The notes beneath the pieces were generated by a model, which ran no database searches, had not been told where the DNA came from, and was given only the letters and a program-made list of their open reading frames with translations. Source: Ramlibacter humi (lineage in GTDB: Bacteria; Pseudomonadota; Gammaproteobacteria; Burkholderiales; Burkholderiaceae_C). Taken from it: a DNA stretch of 64,000 nt. The position numbers and the translations under genes are program-made. Shown here piece after piece: positions 1 through 7,944 of the stretch (positions are counted from its first letter, which is position 1; every line of letters begins with the position of its first letter). The stretch lies in contig NZ_SMLK01000001.1 in the NCBI RefSeq assembly GCF_004681975.1, positions 682,001-746,000 on the forward strand, in the 5' to 3' direction.

Positions 1-765
1 GCCCAGGTTGTAGACGGTGGTTGGCGCACCGGACTGCAGCTTGCGAAGCGCCGCCAGATGGGCCGCGCACAGGTCCTGCACGTGGATGTAGTCCCGCAGG
101 CAGGAGCCGTCCGGCGTCGCGTGCTGCGAGCCGAAGCGCGAGATGGACGCGCGGCGGCCCGAAGCCACCTGCAGCACCAGCGGGATGAGGTGCGTCTCCG
201 GTTCGTGCCTTTCGCCCAGCGTGCCGTCGGGATGCGCGCCGGCCGCGTTGAAGTAGCGCAGCGAGATGGAGCGCAGGCCGTGCGCCTGGTCGTAGTCGCG
301 CAACGCGTATTCGACCGCGAGCTTGCTGTGGCCGTACGGGTTGATCGGCTGCGTCGGGTGGTCTTCGGGGATCGGCACCTTCACGGGATTGCCGTAGGTC
401 GCGGCCGTGGAGGAGAAGATGAATTGGCGCACGCCGTGCTCCAGCATCGTGTCCAGCAGGTTCAGCGTGGCGACCAGGTTGTTGCGCCAGTACTTGCCGG
501 GATTGCCGACCGATTCGCCGACCAGGCTGGAGGCGGCGAAATGCATGACGCACGCAGGACTGGTTTCCCGCAGGACGGACGCCATGAACGCACGGTCGCC
601 GATGTCGCCGACCCGCAGCTCGTCGCCGCGCACCGCGTCGCGGTGGCCCGTCGCGAGGTTGTCCACGGCCACCGGCCGGAAGCCGTTCTCGCGCAGCATC
701 CGCACCATGTGCGAACCGATGTAGCCCGCGCCGCCAGCGACGATGACGGTGGGAGTGGGGTCCAT
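1..765 (-). CDS. galE: UDP-glucose 4-epimerase, 3' end beyond window
   Basis: Interconverts UDP-glucose and UDP-galactose in the cytoplasm for surface polysaccharide synthesis. The ATG at 765 begins a frame that stays open to base 1, so 255 residues are present of the roughly 335-340 usual for the family. Visible features are the NAD-binding Rossmann loop GGAGYIGS (residues 11-18), the SST segment near 118-120 and the catalytic YxxxK (Tyr144, Lys148). It is divergent from a lipopolysaccharide-type glycosyltransferase, so an envelope-sugar role is likely. The C-terminal substrate-binding part is not visible. Identity is close to certain; only the missing end is unknown. Confidence 0.95.
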   Translation of the reverse strand, partial: MDPTPTVIVAGGAGYIGSHMVRMLRENGFRPVAVDNLATGHRDAVRGDELRVGDIGDRAFMASVLRETSPACVMHFAASSLVGESVGNPGKYWRNNLVATLNLLDTMLEHGVRQFIFSSTAATYGNPVKVPIPEDHPTQPINPYGHSKLAVEYALRDYDQAHGLRSISLRYFNAAGAHPDGTLGERHEPETHLIPLVLQVASGRRASISRFGSQHATPDGSCLRDYIHVQDLCAAHLAALRKLQSGAPTTVYNLG

Positions 766-846
766 GGATGAGGGTGCAATAATGATCCGTTGATCCGGCC
801 TGAATTATGCCCGCGCGCGTCGCCGCGCCGGGGCCGCCCAGAGCGC

Positions 847-1620
847 GTGAAAAGCCTGTCCGTCATCCTCATCACCCGCAACGAAGCACGCAACATCGAA
901 GCCTGCCTGGAGAGCGTGTCGTTCGCCGCCGAGGCCGTGGTGGTGGACTCCGGCAGCAGCGATGGAACGGCCGCGCTGGCGCAGGCGCGGGGAGCCCGCG
1001 TCGTCGTCACGCAGGACTGGCCGGGGTTCGGCCCGCAGAAGAACCGCGCACTGGAGCTCGCCACCGGCGAGTGGGTCTTGTCGATCGACGCCGACGAGCG
1101 CGTCACGCCCGAGTTGCGCGAATCCATCCTGGCCGCCATCGCGCAGCCGCGCTTCGATGCCTACGAAATCGACCGGCGTTCCAGCTATTGCGGGCAATCC
1201 ATGGCGCATTCGGGCTGGTCGCCCGACAGGGTGGTGCGCCTGGTGCGCCGCGGCACGGCATCGTTCTCCCCGTCGCAGGTGCACGAACGGCTGGTGCCAG
1301 CCGGCCCGGTCGGCCGGCTGGAAGGCAAGCTGCTGCACGAAAGCATGCGCGACTTCGAGTCCGTCATCGACAAGATGGACCGCTACTCGACCGCGGGCGC
1401 GCGCATGCTGATGGAGCGGGGTGTGCGCGGCTCGATGGGCAAGTCCATCGCGCACGGCCTGTGGGCCTTCCTGCGAACCTACGTATTCCGGCTAGGCTTC
1501 CTCGATGGGCGCCTGGGCTTCGCGCTGGCCGTCTCCAACGCCGAAGGCACCTACTATCGCTACATGAAGCTTTGGCTGATGCAGCGCCAGGCGGCCGGAA
1601 ACGAAGCCGGACCAGGTTGA
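847..1620 (+). CDS. Glycosyltransferase family 2, WaaE/KdtX-like
   Basis: Predicted 257-residue GT-A fold glycosyltransferase that adds a hexose to the lipopolysaccharide inner core. It starts SVILITRNEARNIEACL, has the nucleotide-sugar motif DSGSSDGT and the DADER metal-binding (DxD-like) motif near residues 78-82, and is as long as WaaE/KdtX proteins. I chose GTG 847 because the family begins just before LSVILITRN; an ATG at 790 would add 19 unconserved residues. It lies divergent from galE and 28 bp upstream of tolB. The exact acceptor sugar cannot be told from sequence. Confidence 0.85.
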   Translation: MKSLSVILITRNEARNIEACLESVSFAAEAVVVDSGSSDGTAALAQARGARVVVTQDWPGFGPQKNRALELATGEWVLSIDADERVTPELRESILAAIAQPRFDAYEIDRRSSYCGQSMAHSGWSPDRVVRLVRRGTASFSPSQVHERLVPAGPVGRLEGKLLHESMRDFESVIDKMDRYSTAGARMLMERGVRGSMGKSIAHGLWAFLRTYVFRLGFLDGRLGFALAVSNAEGTYYRYMKLWLMQRQAAGNEAGPG

Positions 1621-1648
1621 ACCAAAATCTTCGGAGCGACTCCAGAGC

Positions 1649-2944
1649 ATGACCATGAACCTGTCCCCCTCCTGGCGGCGCCGCCGCATGCTTGGCGGCC
1701 TGGCCGCGACCGCCATCGCGCCCGCTGCCTGGGCCCAGTTCCGCGTCGAGGTGACCGGCGTGGGCCTCACGCAGTTGCCCATCGCGGTGATGCCGTTCCG
1801 CGGCGACGCCGAGGCGCCGCAGAAGATCGGCGAGATCGTGCGCGCCGACCTCGAGCGCAGCGGCCAGTTCCGGCCGGTGCAGCCCGCGTTCTCGCAGCCG
1901 CTGGACGAAGCCGCGCGGCCCGACCTCGCAACTTTCCGAAGCGCGGGCGCCGACTCGCTGGCGGTGGGCAGCGTCACGCGGCTGGCCGACGGCCGCTACG
2001 ACGTGCGCTTCCGCCTGTGGGACGTGGTGCGTGGCCAGGACCTGGGCGGCCAGAGTTACGGCGTGACGGTGGGCGACCTGCGCCTGGCGGCGCACCGCAT
2101 CGCCGACTTCATCTACGAGAAGCTCACCAGCGAGAAGGGCATCTTCTCCACCCGCATCGCGTACGTCACCAAGGCCGGCACGCGCTACAACCTGTGGGTG
2201 GCCGACGCCGACGGCGAGAACGCGCAGTCCGCGCTGGCCAGCCCCGAACCCATCATCTCGCCGGCGTGGTCGGCCAACGGCGCGCAGCTGGCGTACGTGT
2301 CGTTCGAGTCGCGCAAGCCGGTGGTGTACGTGCACGACGTGGCCAGCGGCCGCCGGCGCCTGCTGGCCAACTTCCGCGGCTCCAACAGCGCGCCCGCGTG
2401 GGCGCCGGACGGCCGCACGCTGGCCGTCACCCTCAGCCGCGAGGGCGGCTCGCAGCTGTTCCTGATCGACGCCAACGGCGGCGAGCCGCGCCGCCTGACG
2501 CAGTCGTCGGGCATCGACACCGAGCCGGTGTTTTCCGCCGACGGCCGCAGCATCTACTTCGTCAGCGACCGCGGCGGCGCGCCGCAGATTTACCGGATGG
2601 CCGCGACGGGCGGGTCGCCCGAGCGCGTCACCTTTACCGGGAGTTACAACATCAGCCCGACCGTCAGTCCGGATGGCCGCTGGCTCGCCTACATCTCGCG
2701 CGTGAACGGGAATTTCAAGCTGCACGTGATGGAACTGCCTTCCGGCCAGGGCGTGCCGATCACCGATACGACCGCCGACGAGAGCCCGAGTTTTGCCCCC
2801 AACGGCCGCCTGATCGTCTACGCGACACGGCAGAATGGCCGCGAAGCGCTGATGACGACCACGCTGGACGGCAAGATCAAGGCCCGCCTGGCGGGGCAGG
2901 GTGGCGACATCCGCGAGCCCGACTGGGGCCCGTTCAAGCGCTGA
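1649..2944 (+). CDS. tolB: Tol-Pal system beta-propeller protein TolB
   Basis: Periplasmic TolB binds Pal and links inner-membrane TolQRA to the outer membrane during constriction. The 431-residue protein has an N-terminal signal sequence ending near AWA-QF, an N-terminal alpha/beta domain (about 30-170) and six WD40-like beta-propeller repeats with recurring SPxWSxDG/FSADGRxIYF patterns. The signal region contains RRRR before the hydrophobic stretch, which resembles a twin-arginine signal more than usual for TolB. An in-frame ATG at 1655 is an alternative start. It is followed by pal after 43 bp. tolQRA is not directly upstream; a glycosyltransferase is there instead. Confidence 0.96.
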   Translation: MTMNLSPSWRRRRMLGGLAATAIAPAAWAQFRVEVTGVGLTQLPIAVMPFRGDAEAPQKIGEIVRADLERSGQFRPVQPAFSQPLDEAARPDLATFRSAGADSLAVGSVTRLADGRYDVRFRLWDVVRGQDLGGQSYGVTVGDLRLAAHRIADFIYEKLTSEKGIFSTRIAYVTKAGTRYNLWVADADGENAQSALASPEPIISPAWSANGAQLAYVSFESRKPVVYVHDVASGRRRLLANFRGSNSAPAWAPDGRTLAVTLSREGGSQLFLIDANGGEPRRLTQSSGIDTEPVFSADGRSIYFVSDRGGAPQIYRMAATGGSPERVTFTGSYNISPTVSPDGRWLAYISRVNGNFKLHVMELPSGQGVPITDTTADESPSFAPNGRLIVYATRQNGREALMTTTLDGKIKARLAGQGGDIREPDWGPFKR

Positions 2945-2987
2945 ACCGATTTCACCTTTCACCGAATTCGCAATGGAGGACCGTTCG

Positions 2988-3521
2988 ATGATCCGTCGCC
3001 TCGTGACCGGCCTGCTGCTGGCCGCCACGCTCGCCGGTTGCAGTACCGGCGTCAAGCTCAATGACGTGCCCGTGGAGGACCGCTCCGGCACCGCCGTCAA
3101 CCCGCAGGGGCCCGGCGCCAATACCGGCACCCAAAGCAACGTCACGCCGGTGGCGGTGGACCAGGCGGCCGGCGGCACCGGCGGCCCGGTCAACGTCACG
3201 CGCCTGGTGTACTTCGACTACGACAGCTACACCATCAAGCCGGAATCGCAGTCGGTGATCGAGGCGCACGCGCGTTACCTGAAAGCCAACCCGCAGCGCA
3301 AGGTGAGCCTGGAAGGCCACACCGACGAGCGCGGCGGCCGCGAATACAACCTGGCCCTGGGCCAGAAGCGCGCCGAGGCCGTGCGCAAGCAACTGTCGCT
3401 GCTGGGCGTGGGCGACAACCAGATGGAGGCGGTGAGCTTCGGCAAGGAGAAGCCCGCCATCGTCGGCAGCGACGAAGCGGCCTGGGCGCAGAACCGCCGC
3501 GTCGAGATCGCGTACCGCTGA
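2988..3521 (+). CDS. pal: Peptidoglycan-associated lipoprotein Pal
   Basis: Outer-membrane lipoprotein that binds peptidoglycan through an OmpA-like domain and partners TolB. The start at 2988 is fixed by a GGAGGA ribosome binding site seven bases upstream. The 177-residue product has a lipobox LAGC giving an acylated Cys near residue 18-19, a disordered Gly/Pro/Thr-rich linker, and an OmpA domain beginning LVYFDYDSYTIKPE with the GHTDERG peptidoglycan-binding motif and NRRVEI near the end. Its stop codon overlaps the first base of cpoB (3521), indicating coupled translation. Confidence 0.97.
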   Translation: MIRRLVTGLLLAATLAGCSTGVKLNDVPVEDRSGTAVNPQGPGANTGTQSNVTPVAVDQAAGGTGGPVNVTRLVYFDYDSYTIKPESQSVIEAHARYLKANPQRKVSLEGHTDERGGREYNLALGQKRAEAVRKQLSLLGVGDNQMEAVSFGKEKPAIVGSDEAAWAQNRRVEIAYR

Positions 3522-4298
3522 TGCGCGCGCGCTCCTTTTTCGCTCCCCTCGCCGCAGCGGCCGCGCTGTGCCTGCCGCTGATTTCGCAAGCCGCCCTGTT
3601 CGAGGACGACGAGGCCCGCCGCGCGATCCTGGAACTGCGCCAGCGCGTGGAGGCGCAGCGCCAGCAGTCCGAGCGCCAGGCGCAGGACCTGCAGCGCGCC
3701 ACCGAGGACAACGCGCAGCTGCGCCGCAGCCTGCTGGACCTGCAGGGGCAGATCGAACAGCTGCGCGCCGACCTCGCCAAGCTGCACGGCACCGACGAGC
3801 AGCTCTCGCGCGACATCGCCGACCTGCAGCGCCGGCAGAAGGACGTGGCGCAAGCCACCGAGGAACGGCTGCGCAAATTCGAGCCGCAGAAGGTGACCGT
3901 CGACGGCCGCGAGTTCACGGCCGATCCGAACGAGCAGCGCGACTACGAAGCCGCGCTGGCGGTGTTCCGCAAGGGCGACTTCCCGCCCGCGCAGGCCGCG
4001 TTCACCGACTTCATCAAGCGCTGGCCGCAAAGCGGCTACCGGCCTTCGGCGCTGTTCTGGCTGGGCAACGCGCAGTACGCCAACAAGGACTACCGCGGCG
4101 CGCTGGCCAACTTCCGGGCGCTGCTGCAGCAGGCGCCCGACCACGCGCGCGCCGGAAGCGGTGCTGTCCATCGCCAACTGCCAGATCGAGCTGAAGGACA
4201 ACGCGGGCGCGCGCCGCACGCTCGACGACCTGGTGAAGGCCTACCCGCAGTCCGAAGCGGCTTCGGCCGCGCGCGAGCGTCTCGCGCGCCTGCGCTGA
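3521..4298 (+). CDS. cpoB: CpoB/YbgF Tol-associated TPR protein, apparently frameshifted
   Basis: Periplasmic protein that coordinates Tol-Pal with peptidoglycan synthesis. It has a signal peptide (ending SQA-A near residue 24), a long Gln/Arg-rich coiled coil (about 27-115) and C-terminal TPR repeats (DYEAALAVFRKGDF, FWLGNAQYANKDYRGAL). The starting frame is good up to about base 4145, then turns into Arg/Gly/Ala-rich nonsense ending at 4312. The expected TPR continuation (PEAVLSIANCQIELKDN through ERLARLR and a stop at 4296-4298) lies in the +1 frame. The break falls in the alternating GC run at 4144-4153, consistent with one extra base or two missing bases. It may be a sequencing error or a real lesion removing the last TPR. 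Confidence 0.9.
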
Positions 4299-4311
4299 TC
4301 CGTTTGCGCTG

Positions 4312-5100
4312 ATGCTGCACGCGCTGGACGCCGCGCCGGACCTGGAACGCCGGTTCTCGGGGCTGGAGCGGCTGTACGGCGTCACGGGCGCCGCGGCGCT
4401 GCGGCGCGCGTGCGTCGCGGTGGTGGGCATCGGCGGCGTGGGGTCCTGGGCCGCGGAAGCGCTGGCCCGCAGCGGCGTCGGCTCGCTGGTGCTGGTGGAC
4501 CTGGACCACGTGGCCGAATCCAACATCAACCGGCAGGTGCACGCCACCGACGCCACGGTGGGGCAGGCCAAGGTGCAGGCGATGCGCGAGCGCATCGCGC
4601 AGATCCATCCGGGCTGCCGCGTGCACGAGGTCGAGGAATTCGCCGAGCCGGCCAACTGGCCCGCGCTGCTGCCGGTGGCGGTGGACGCGGTGGTGGAGGC
4701 GTGCGACGAAGTGAAAGCCAAGGTGGCCATCGCAGCGTGGGCACTGCGCAGCGGCACGCCGCTGATCGCCTGCGGCGCGGCCGGCGGCAAGCGGCTGGCG
4801 CACAAGGTGGACATCGACGACCTCTCGAAGACCACTCACGACCCGCTGCTGGCGCAAGTGCGCTACCGCCTGCGCAAGTTCCACGGCGCGCCGCGCGAAG
4901 GCAAGCGCATCGGCGTCACCTGCGTGTTCAGCCGCGAAGCCGTGGCGCCGCCGGACCCGTCGTGCGCGATCGAAGGGGACGGATCGCTCAACTGCAGCGG
5001 CTACGGATCCAGCGTCGCGGTCACCGCGACGTTCGGCCAATGCGCCGCAGGTTGGGTGATGGATCAATTGGTGCGGAAAGCCGCACAAGTCCCGCTATAA
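4312..5100 (+). CDS. tcdA: tRNA threonylcarbamoyladenosine dehydratase
   Basis: E1-like enzyme (TcdA/CsdL) that cyclises t6A37 to ct6A in ANN-decoding tRNAs in an ATP-dependent reaction. The 262-residue protein has the ThiF/MoeB/UBA-type nucleotide-binding loop VVGIGGVGSWAAEALARSG, the LVDLDHVAESNINRQ segment and the downstream D-VVEACDEVKAK region typical of the subfamily. Length matches the family (about 260-270). It follows cpoB closely and precedes tRNA-Lys, itself an ANN-type tRNA that is a plausible substrate. The -10 box of the tRNA promoter overlaps its stop codon. Confidence 0.93.
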   Translation: MLHALDAAPDLERRFSGLERLYGVTGAAALRRACVAVVGIGGVGSWAAEALARSGVGSLVLVDLDHVAESNINRQVHATDATVGQAKVQAMRERIAQIHPGCRVHEVEEFAEPANWPALLPVAVDAVVEACDEVKAKVAIAAWALRSGTPLIACGAAGGKRLAHKVDIDDLSKTTHDPLLAQVRYRLRKFHGAPREGKRIGVTCVFSREAVAPPDPSCAIEGDGSLNCSGYGSSVAVTATFGQCAAGWVMDQLVRKAAQVPL

Positions 5101-5101
5101 T
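5096..5101 (+). promoter_or_regulatory. -10 box of the tRNA-Lys promoter
   Basis: A perfect TATAAT lies 39 bases before the mature tRNA and overlaps the tcdA stop codon. A GC-rich discriminator follows, as is usual for stable-RNA promoters under stringent control. No good -35 hexamer is seen at 16-18 bp; TGCGGA (5072-5077) is the best weak candidate. Confidence 0.6.
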
Positions 5102-5139
5102 CGTAGGCTTTGCGGCGAGCGATGCTCGTCACGAGAGGC

Positions 5140-5215
5140 GGGACGTTAGCTCAGTTGGTAGAGCAGCGGACTTTTAATCCGTTGGTCACAAGTTCGAATC
5201 TTGTACGTCCTACCA
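5140..5215 (+). tRNA. tRNA-Lys (anticodon TTT), CCA encoded
   Basis: A 76-base tRNA. The acceptor stem GGGACGT pairs with ACGTCCT, followed by discriminator A and an encoded CCA. The D arm contains GCTCAGTTGGTAGAGC, the anticodon loop CTTTTAA carries anticodon TTT, and the T loop is GTTCGAATC. It closely resembles the E. coli tRNA-Lys sequence. The first acceptor pair is a G-T wobble. Confidence 0.98.
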
Positions 5216-5240
5216 GGCCCTCTTGTTCACCGTTTCGCGT

Positions 5241-5918
5241 TCAGCGGAACGGCCTTCCCGATCCCCACGCCACCAGCGACCGCCGCACGCCGCGCGTGAC
5301 GGGGGTCACCCGGTGCGCCATGTACGAGGGAAACAGCGTCGCCGAGCCGCGCTGGCGGCTCTCTTCGCGCGACCCCAGTCCCACGAAGTCCAGCATGCCG
5401 CCGTCGTAGTCCTGCGGGTCGCTCAGCTGGATGGTCAGCGACAGCTTGCGCAGGCTGGTCTGGTCGCGGCCGATGTCCATGTGCCAGTCGAAGTGCTGGC
5501 TCGGCCCGTATTCGGTGAACTGCAGCGCGTCCACGAACCCTTCCATCTCATAGCCGAACTGGCCGGCGGCTTGCAGGAACAGCACGCCCAGCTTGTGGTA
5601 CAGCCAATGGTTCGCGGGCTCCGGTGGGATCCAGGCGATCTGGCTGACACGGTAGTTCTCCGGGTCCAGCTCGGCGCGGCCCGCCATCGAAGGCAACTGC
5701 CGGCCGAGGGCGACCACGGTCTCGCATTCGGCCGCCGTCAGCACGCCGGCGTGCCACTGGATGGACGCCACCATCGGGTTGGGCTGCGCCTGGAGCGCTG
5801 CGTTGAACGGACCGGTGCCCGGGGGCCATTGCAGCGATCCGACGCCGGCGGCATCGACGCTGACGCCGGTGGGAAAGCGGTAGAGGAGCGGAGCGCCGAC
5901 TGTCGGAGTGGTGGTCAT
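5241..5918 (-). CDS. 2-oxoglutarate/Fe(II)-dependent oxygenase, PKHD-hydroxylase-like
   Basis: A 225-residue cytosolic protein of the prolyl-4-hydroxylase/PKHD fold. The iron site is visible as WHMD (HxD) in EYGPSQHFDWHMDIG, a distal His in SYMAHRVTPVTRG, and the 2-oxoglutarate-binding Arg in RRSLVAWGSG. The ATG at 5918 was chosen because the paralog begins similarly; no clear ribosome binding site is present. The substrate is unknown. A divergent paralog follows upstream at 6096-6779, so the pair arose by duplication. Confidence 0.85.
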   Translation of the reverse strand: MTTTPTVGAPLLYRFPTGVSVDAAGVGSLQWPPGTGPFNAALQAQPNPMVASIQWHAGVLTAAECETVVALGRQLPSMAGRAELDPENYRVSQIAWIPPEPANHWLYHKLGVLFLQAAGQFGYEMEGFVDALQFTEYGPSQHFDWHMDIGRDQTSLRKLSLTIQLSDPQDYDGGMLDFVGLGSREESRQRGSATLFPSYMAHRVTPVTRGVRRSLVAWGSGRPFR

Positions 5919-6095
5919 GGCGGCGTAGCGTAACCGCTGCCGCGTCTTCCCCGATTGGCGCCGGCCGTGCGTGCCGCGCCGCAAGACAAGCGCTTGCATC
6001 GCCTGGATCGCGAAAGCGTTGATCTCGTTGTCCGCAGCGGTCCGCGTTCGCGGAACACGACCTCCAGGCGAGAATTCAGTGCCTGCGCTTGCGCT

Positions 6096-6779
6096 TCATC
6101 GAAACGCCGGCCCCGAAGCCCAAGCCAGCAACACCCTCCGCGTCCCTCGCGTCACCGGCGTCATCTCGTGCCCCAGGTACGCCGGATGGAACGTCGCGGA
6201 CCCGTGCTGGCGCACTTCGTCCATCGTTCCCAGTCCCACGAACGACAGCGTCCCGCCGTCGTATTCCGACGGATCGGAGAGCTGGATGACTGCCGCCAGC
6301 TTGCGCAGGCTGGCGATGCCGCTGCCCAGGTCCATGCGCCAGTGCCAGTGCGAGCCGGGGCCGTACTCGACGTAGAGCAGGGCTTCGGAAAGCCCGGCCA
6401 GGGTAAAACCGAACTGGCGGTTGACCTGGGCCATCAGCGCGCCGATGCGGTGGTACAGCCAGTGGTTTTCTTCGCGCGGTTCGATCCAGCGCATGTGGCT
6501 TCCCAGATGCGCGGCGGGCGCCGCCTGGCCGGAGAGGTCGAGTTCGGGCAGGGCACGGGCCCACGCCGTCACCGTGGCGCATTCGTCGGCGCCCAGCACA
6601 TGCGGGCGCCAATGCGCCGTGCCCAGGCTGGTGGGGTTCGGTATCGCCTTCCACTCGTTGCCGAACGCGGTGAGTCCGGGCGGCCAGTCCAGCGCAGCAA
6701 GGCTCCTGCCGTCCGTGAGCACGTCGGTCGGAATCATGTACTGGAGCGGCAGGGTGAGGACGTTGGGGTCGGTGGCCAT
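6096..6779 (-). CDS. 2OG/Fe(II) oxygenase paralog with altered iron site
   Basis: A 227-residue paralog of the neighbouring oxygenase (shared motifs NHWLYH-GxL, VEYGP, IQLSDPxxYDGG, VGLG, TPVTRG, RRxLLAWxSGxxFR). At the metal site it reads GSHWHWRMDLG where the neighbour has SQHFDWHMDIG: the His of the probable HxD pair is Arg and the earlier Asp is His. The distal His (LGHEMTP) and the 2OG Arg are kept. It may use a different ligand set or be catalytically impaired. The start at 6779 was chosen over 6842 because alignment with the paralog begins there. Confidence 0.82.
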   Translation of the reverse strand: MATDPNVLTLPLQYMIPTDVLTDGRSLAALDWPPGLTAFGNEWKAIPNPTSLGTAHWRPHVLGADECATVTAWARALPELDLSGQAAPAAHLGSHMRWIEPREENHWLYHRIGALMAQVNRQFGFTLAGLSEALLYVEYGPGSHWHWRMDLGSGIASLRKLAAVIQLSDPSEYDGGTLSFVGLGTMDEVRQHGSATFHPAYLGHEMTPVTRGTRRVLLAWASGPAFR

Positions 6780-7008
6780 GGGTGGTGGTAACGGGTGATG
6801 CGAAAGCGACGCGCCGATTGTCCCAAACGTAACGGGGCTCATCCGTAAGCAAGGGCTTCGGGGCCGCCAGGCACCATCGGCGGCGAGGCGGGCGGCCTCA
6901 CGGGCGGCCCCATCCGTGCTGTTGCGGCCCGAGCCACCCTGTTACTCGGCGGCACAACGCTGGAAAAGGCCATGGGTAGGATTCCCATTCGCCAACCGAA
7001 CAACGCCC

Positions 7009-7416
7009 ATGCTCTCCGCCGCGCCGCTCACCCCTTCCCGCCGCCCGACCGTTCCCGCCGGCCAGCAGGAGGTCATCCGCGTGGTGCTGTCGATGCTGCA
7101 GGAACACGGCATGGACGTGGTGTTCGTCGGGGCCTACACCGAAGGCTCGCGGCGCTTCCGCATCGTCGAGACGATGAGCCACGGGCCGGCCGCGGCCATC
7201 GCCACCGGCGCGCAGGGCGGTTCCCTGGTGGAAGAGCCCATCGTGCTGCGCGACGGCCAGGTGCTGGGCCGGCTGTGCTGCTGCCAGGCTTCGGCCAATG
7301 CCGCAGCGGCCGAACGTGACCAGCGCTGGCTGCGCCACGGCGCGCGACTGGCAGCGCGCCTGCTCGACAACGAGCAGGTGCTGCGCGAGCTTTCAGCGCA
7401 GTCGCTCGACCAGTGA
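7009..7416 (+). CDS. Hypothetical protein, possible GAF-like fold
   Basis: A 135-residue protein I do not recognise. The pattern VFVGAYTEGSRRFRIVETMSHG...EEPIVLRDGQVLGRLCCC resembles the beta-strand order of small GAF-type sensory domains, including a CCC cluster where GAF proteins have a strand. There is no signal peptide or membrane segment. The ATG at 7009 gives the shortest sensible protein; earlier starts add an unconserved leader. Its 3' end overlaps the convergent gene by 24 bp, so both cannot be trimmed freely. Confidence 0.6.
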   Translation: MLSAAPLTPSRRPTVPAGQQEVIRVVLSMLQEHGMDVVFVGAYTEGSRRFRIVETMSHGPAAAIATGAQGGSLVEEPIVLRDGQVLGRLCCCQASANAAAAERDQRWLRHGARLAARLLDNEQVLRELSAQSLDQ

Positions 7417-7917
7417 CAGCACCGGGGCGGGCGGCGGCAGCGTCAGCTGCGCGTCTTTCACGACCCGCACGCAGTCCTTGAGGTGTTCCTCGCCCAGGTA
7501 GCGCAGCGCCGCGTAGCCCATCAGCGCCGCCACCGCCTGGCCGGCGAACGGCACGTACTTCGCTGCCTGCTTGCCGCTCATCCGCACGCCGATCGTCTTC
7601 GCCAGGCGCAGCACCAGGTCGCGCGTGACCAGCCGGCCGATCACCAGCGACCCGACCACCGATACCGCCTTCTGCACCTCGCTGCGCTTGTGCGCCGGCA
7701 GGCGGGACAGCTGCTCCGGCGTCAGGCCGAACTGCGAGTTGATCTCGGGCAGCAGGCTGGACAGCAGCGCCGCGTCCACCGCGAAGTCCAGTCCCGGCAC
7801 GGGCACCGCGCTGGCGGCCGCGCCCGCCAGTGCGCGCCGGTTGAGCAGCTTGCGGCACAGCCGCACGCGCTCGACCAGTTGCGGATCGCCGGCGGCCAGT
7901 TGCAGGGCGGTGGGCAT
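7393..7917 (-). CDS. Hypothetical membrane-associated protein, DUF697-like
   Basis: A 174-residue protein with two hydrophobic helical stretches (ALAGAAASAVPVPGLDFAVDAALL near 29-52 and VPFAGQAVAALMGYAALRYLG near 122-142) and a basic middle. This resembles the C-terminal DUF697/YcjF region that usually follows a GTPase domain, but no GTPase is attached or adjacent. It overlaps the plus-strand gene tail to tail. Function unknown. Confidence 0.6.
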   Translation of the reverse strand: MPTALQLAAGDPQLVERVRLCRKLLNRRALAGAAASAVPVPGLDFAVDAALLSSLLPEINSQFGLTPEQLSRLPAHKRSEVQKAVSVVGSLVIGRLVTRDLVLRLAKTIGVRMSGKQAAKYVPFAGQAVAALMGYAALRYLGEEHLKDCVRVVKDAQLTLPPPAPVLSLVERLR

Positions 7918-7944
7918 GCCGGATTCTCGCCCGGCCGGCCGGAC

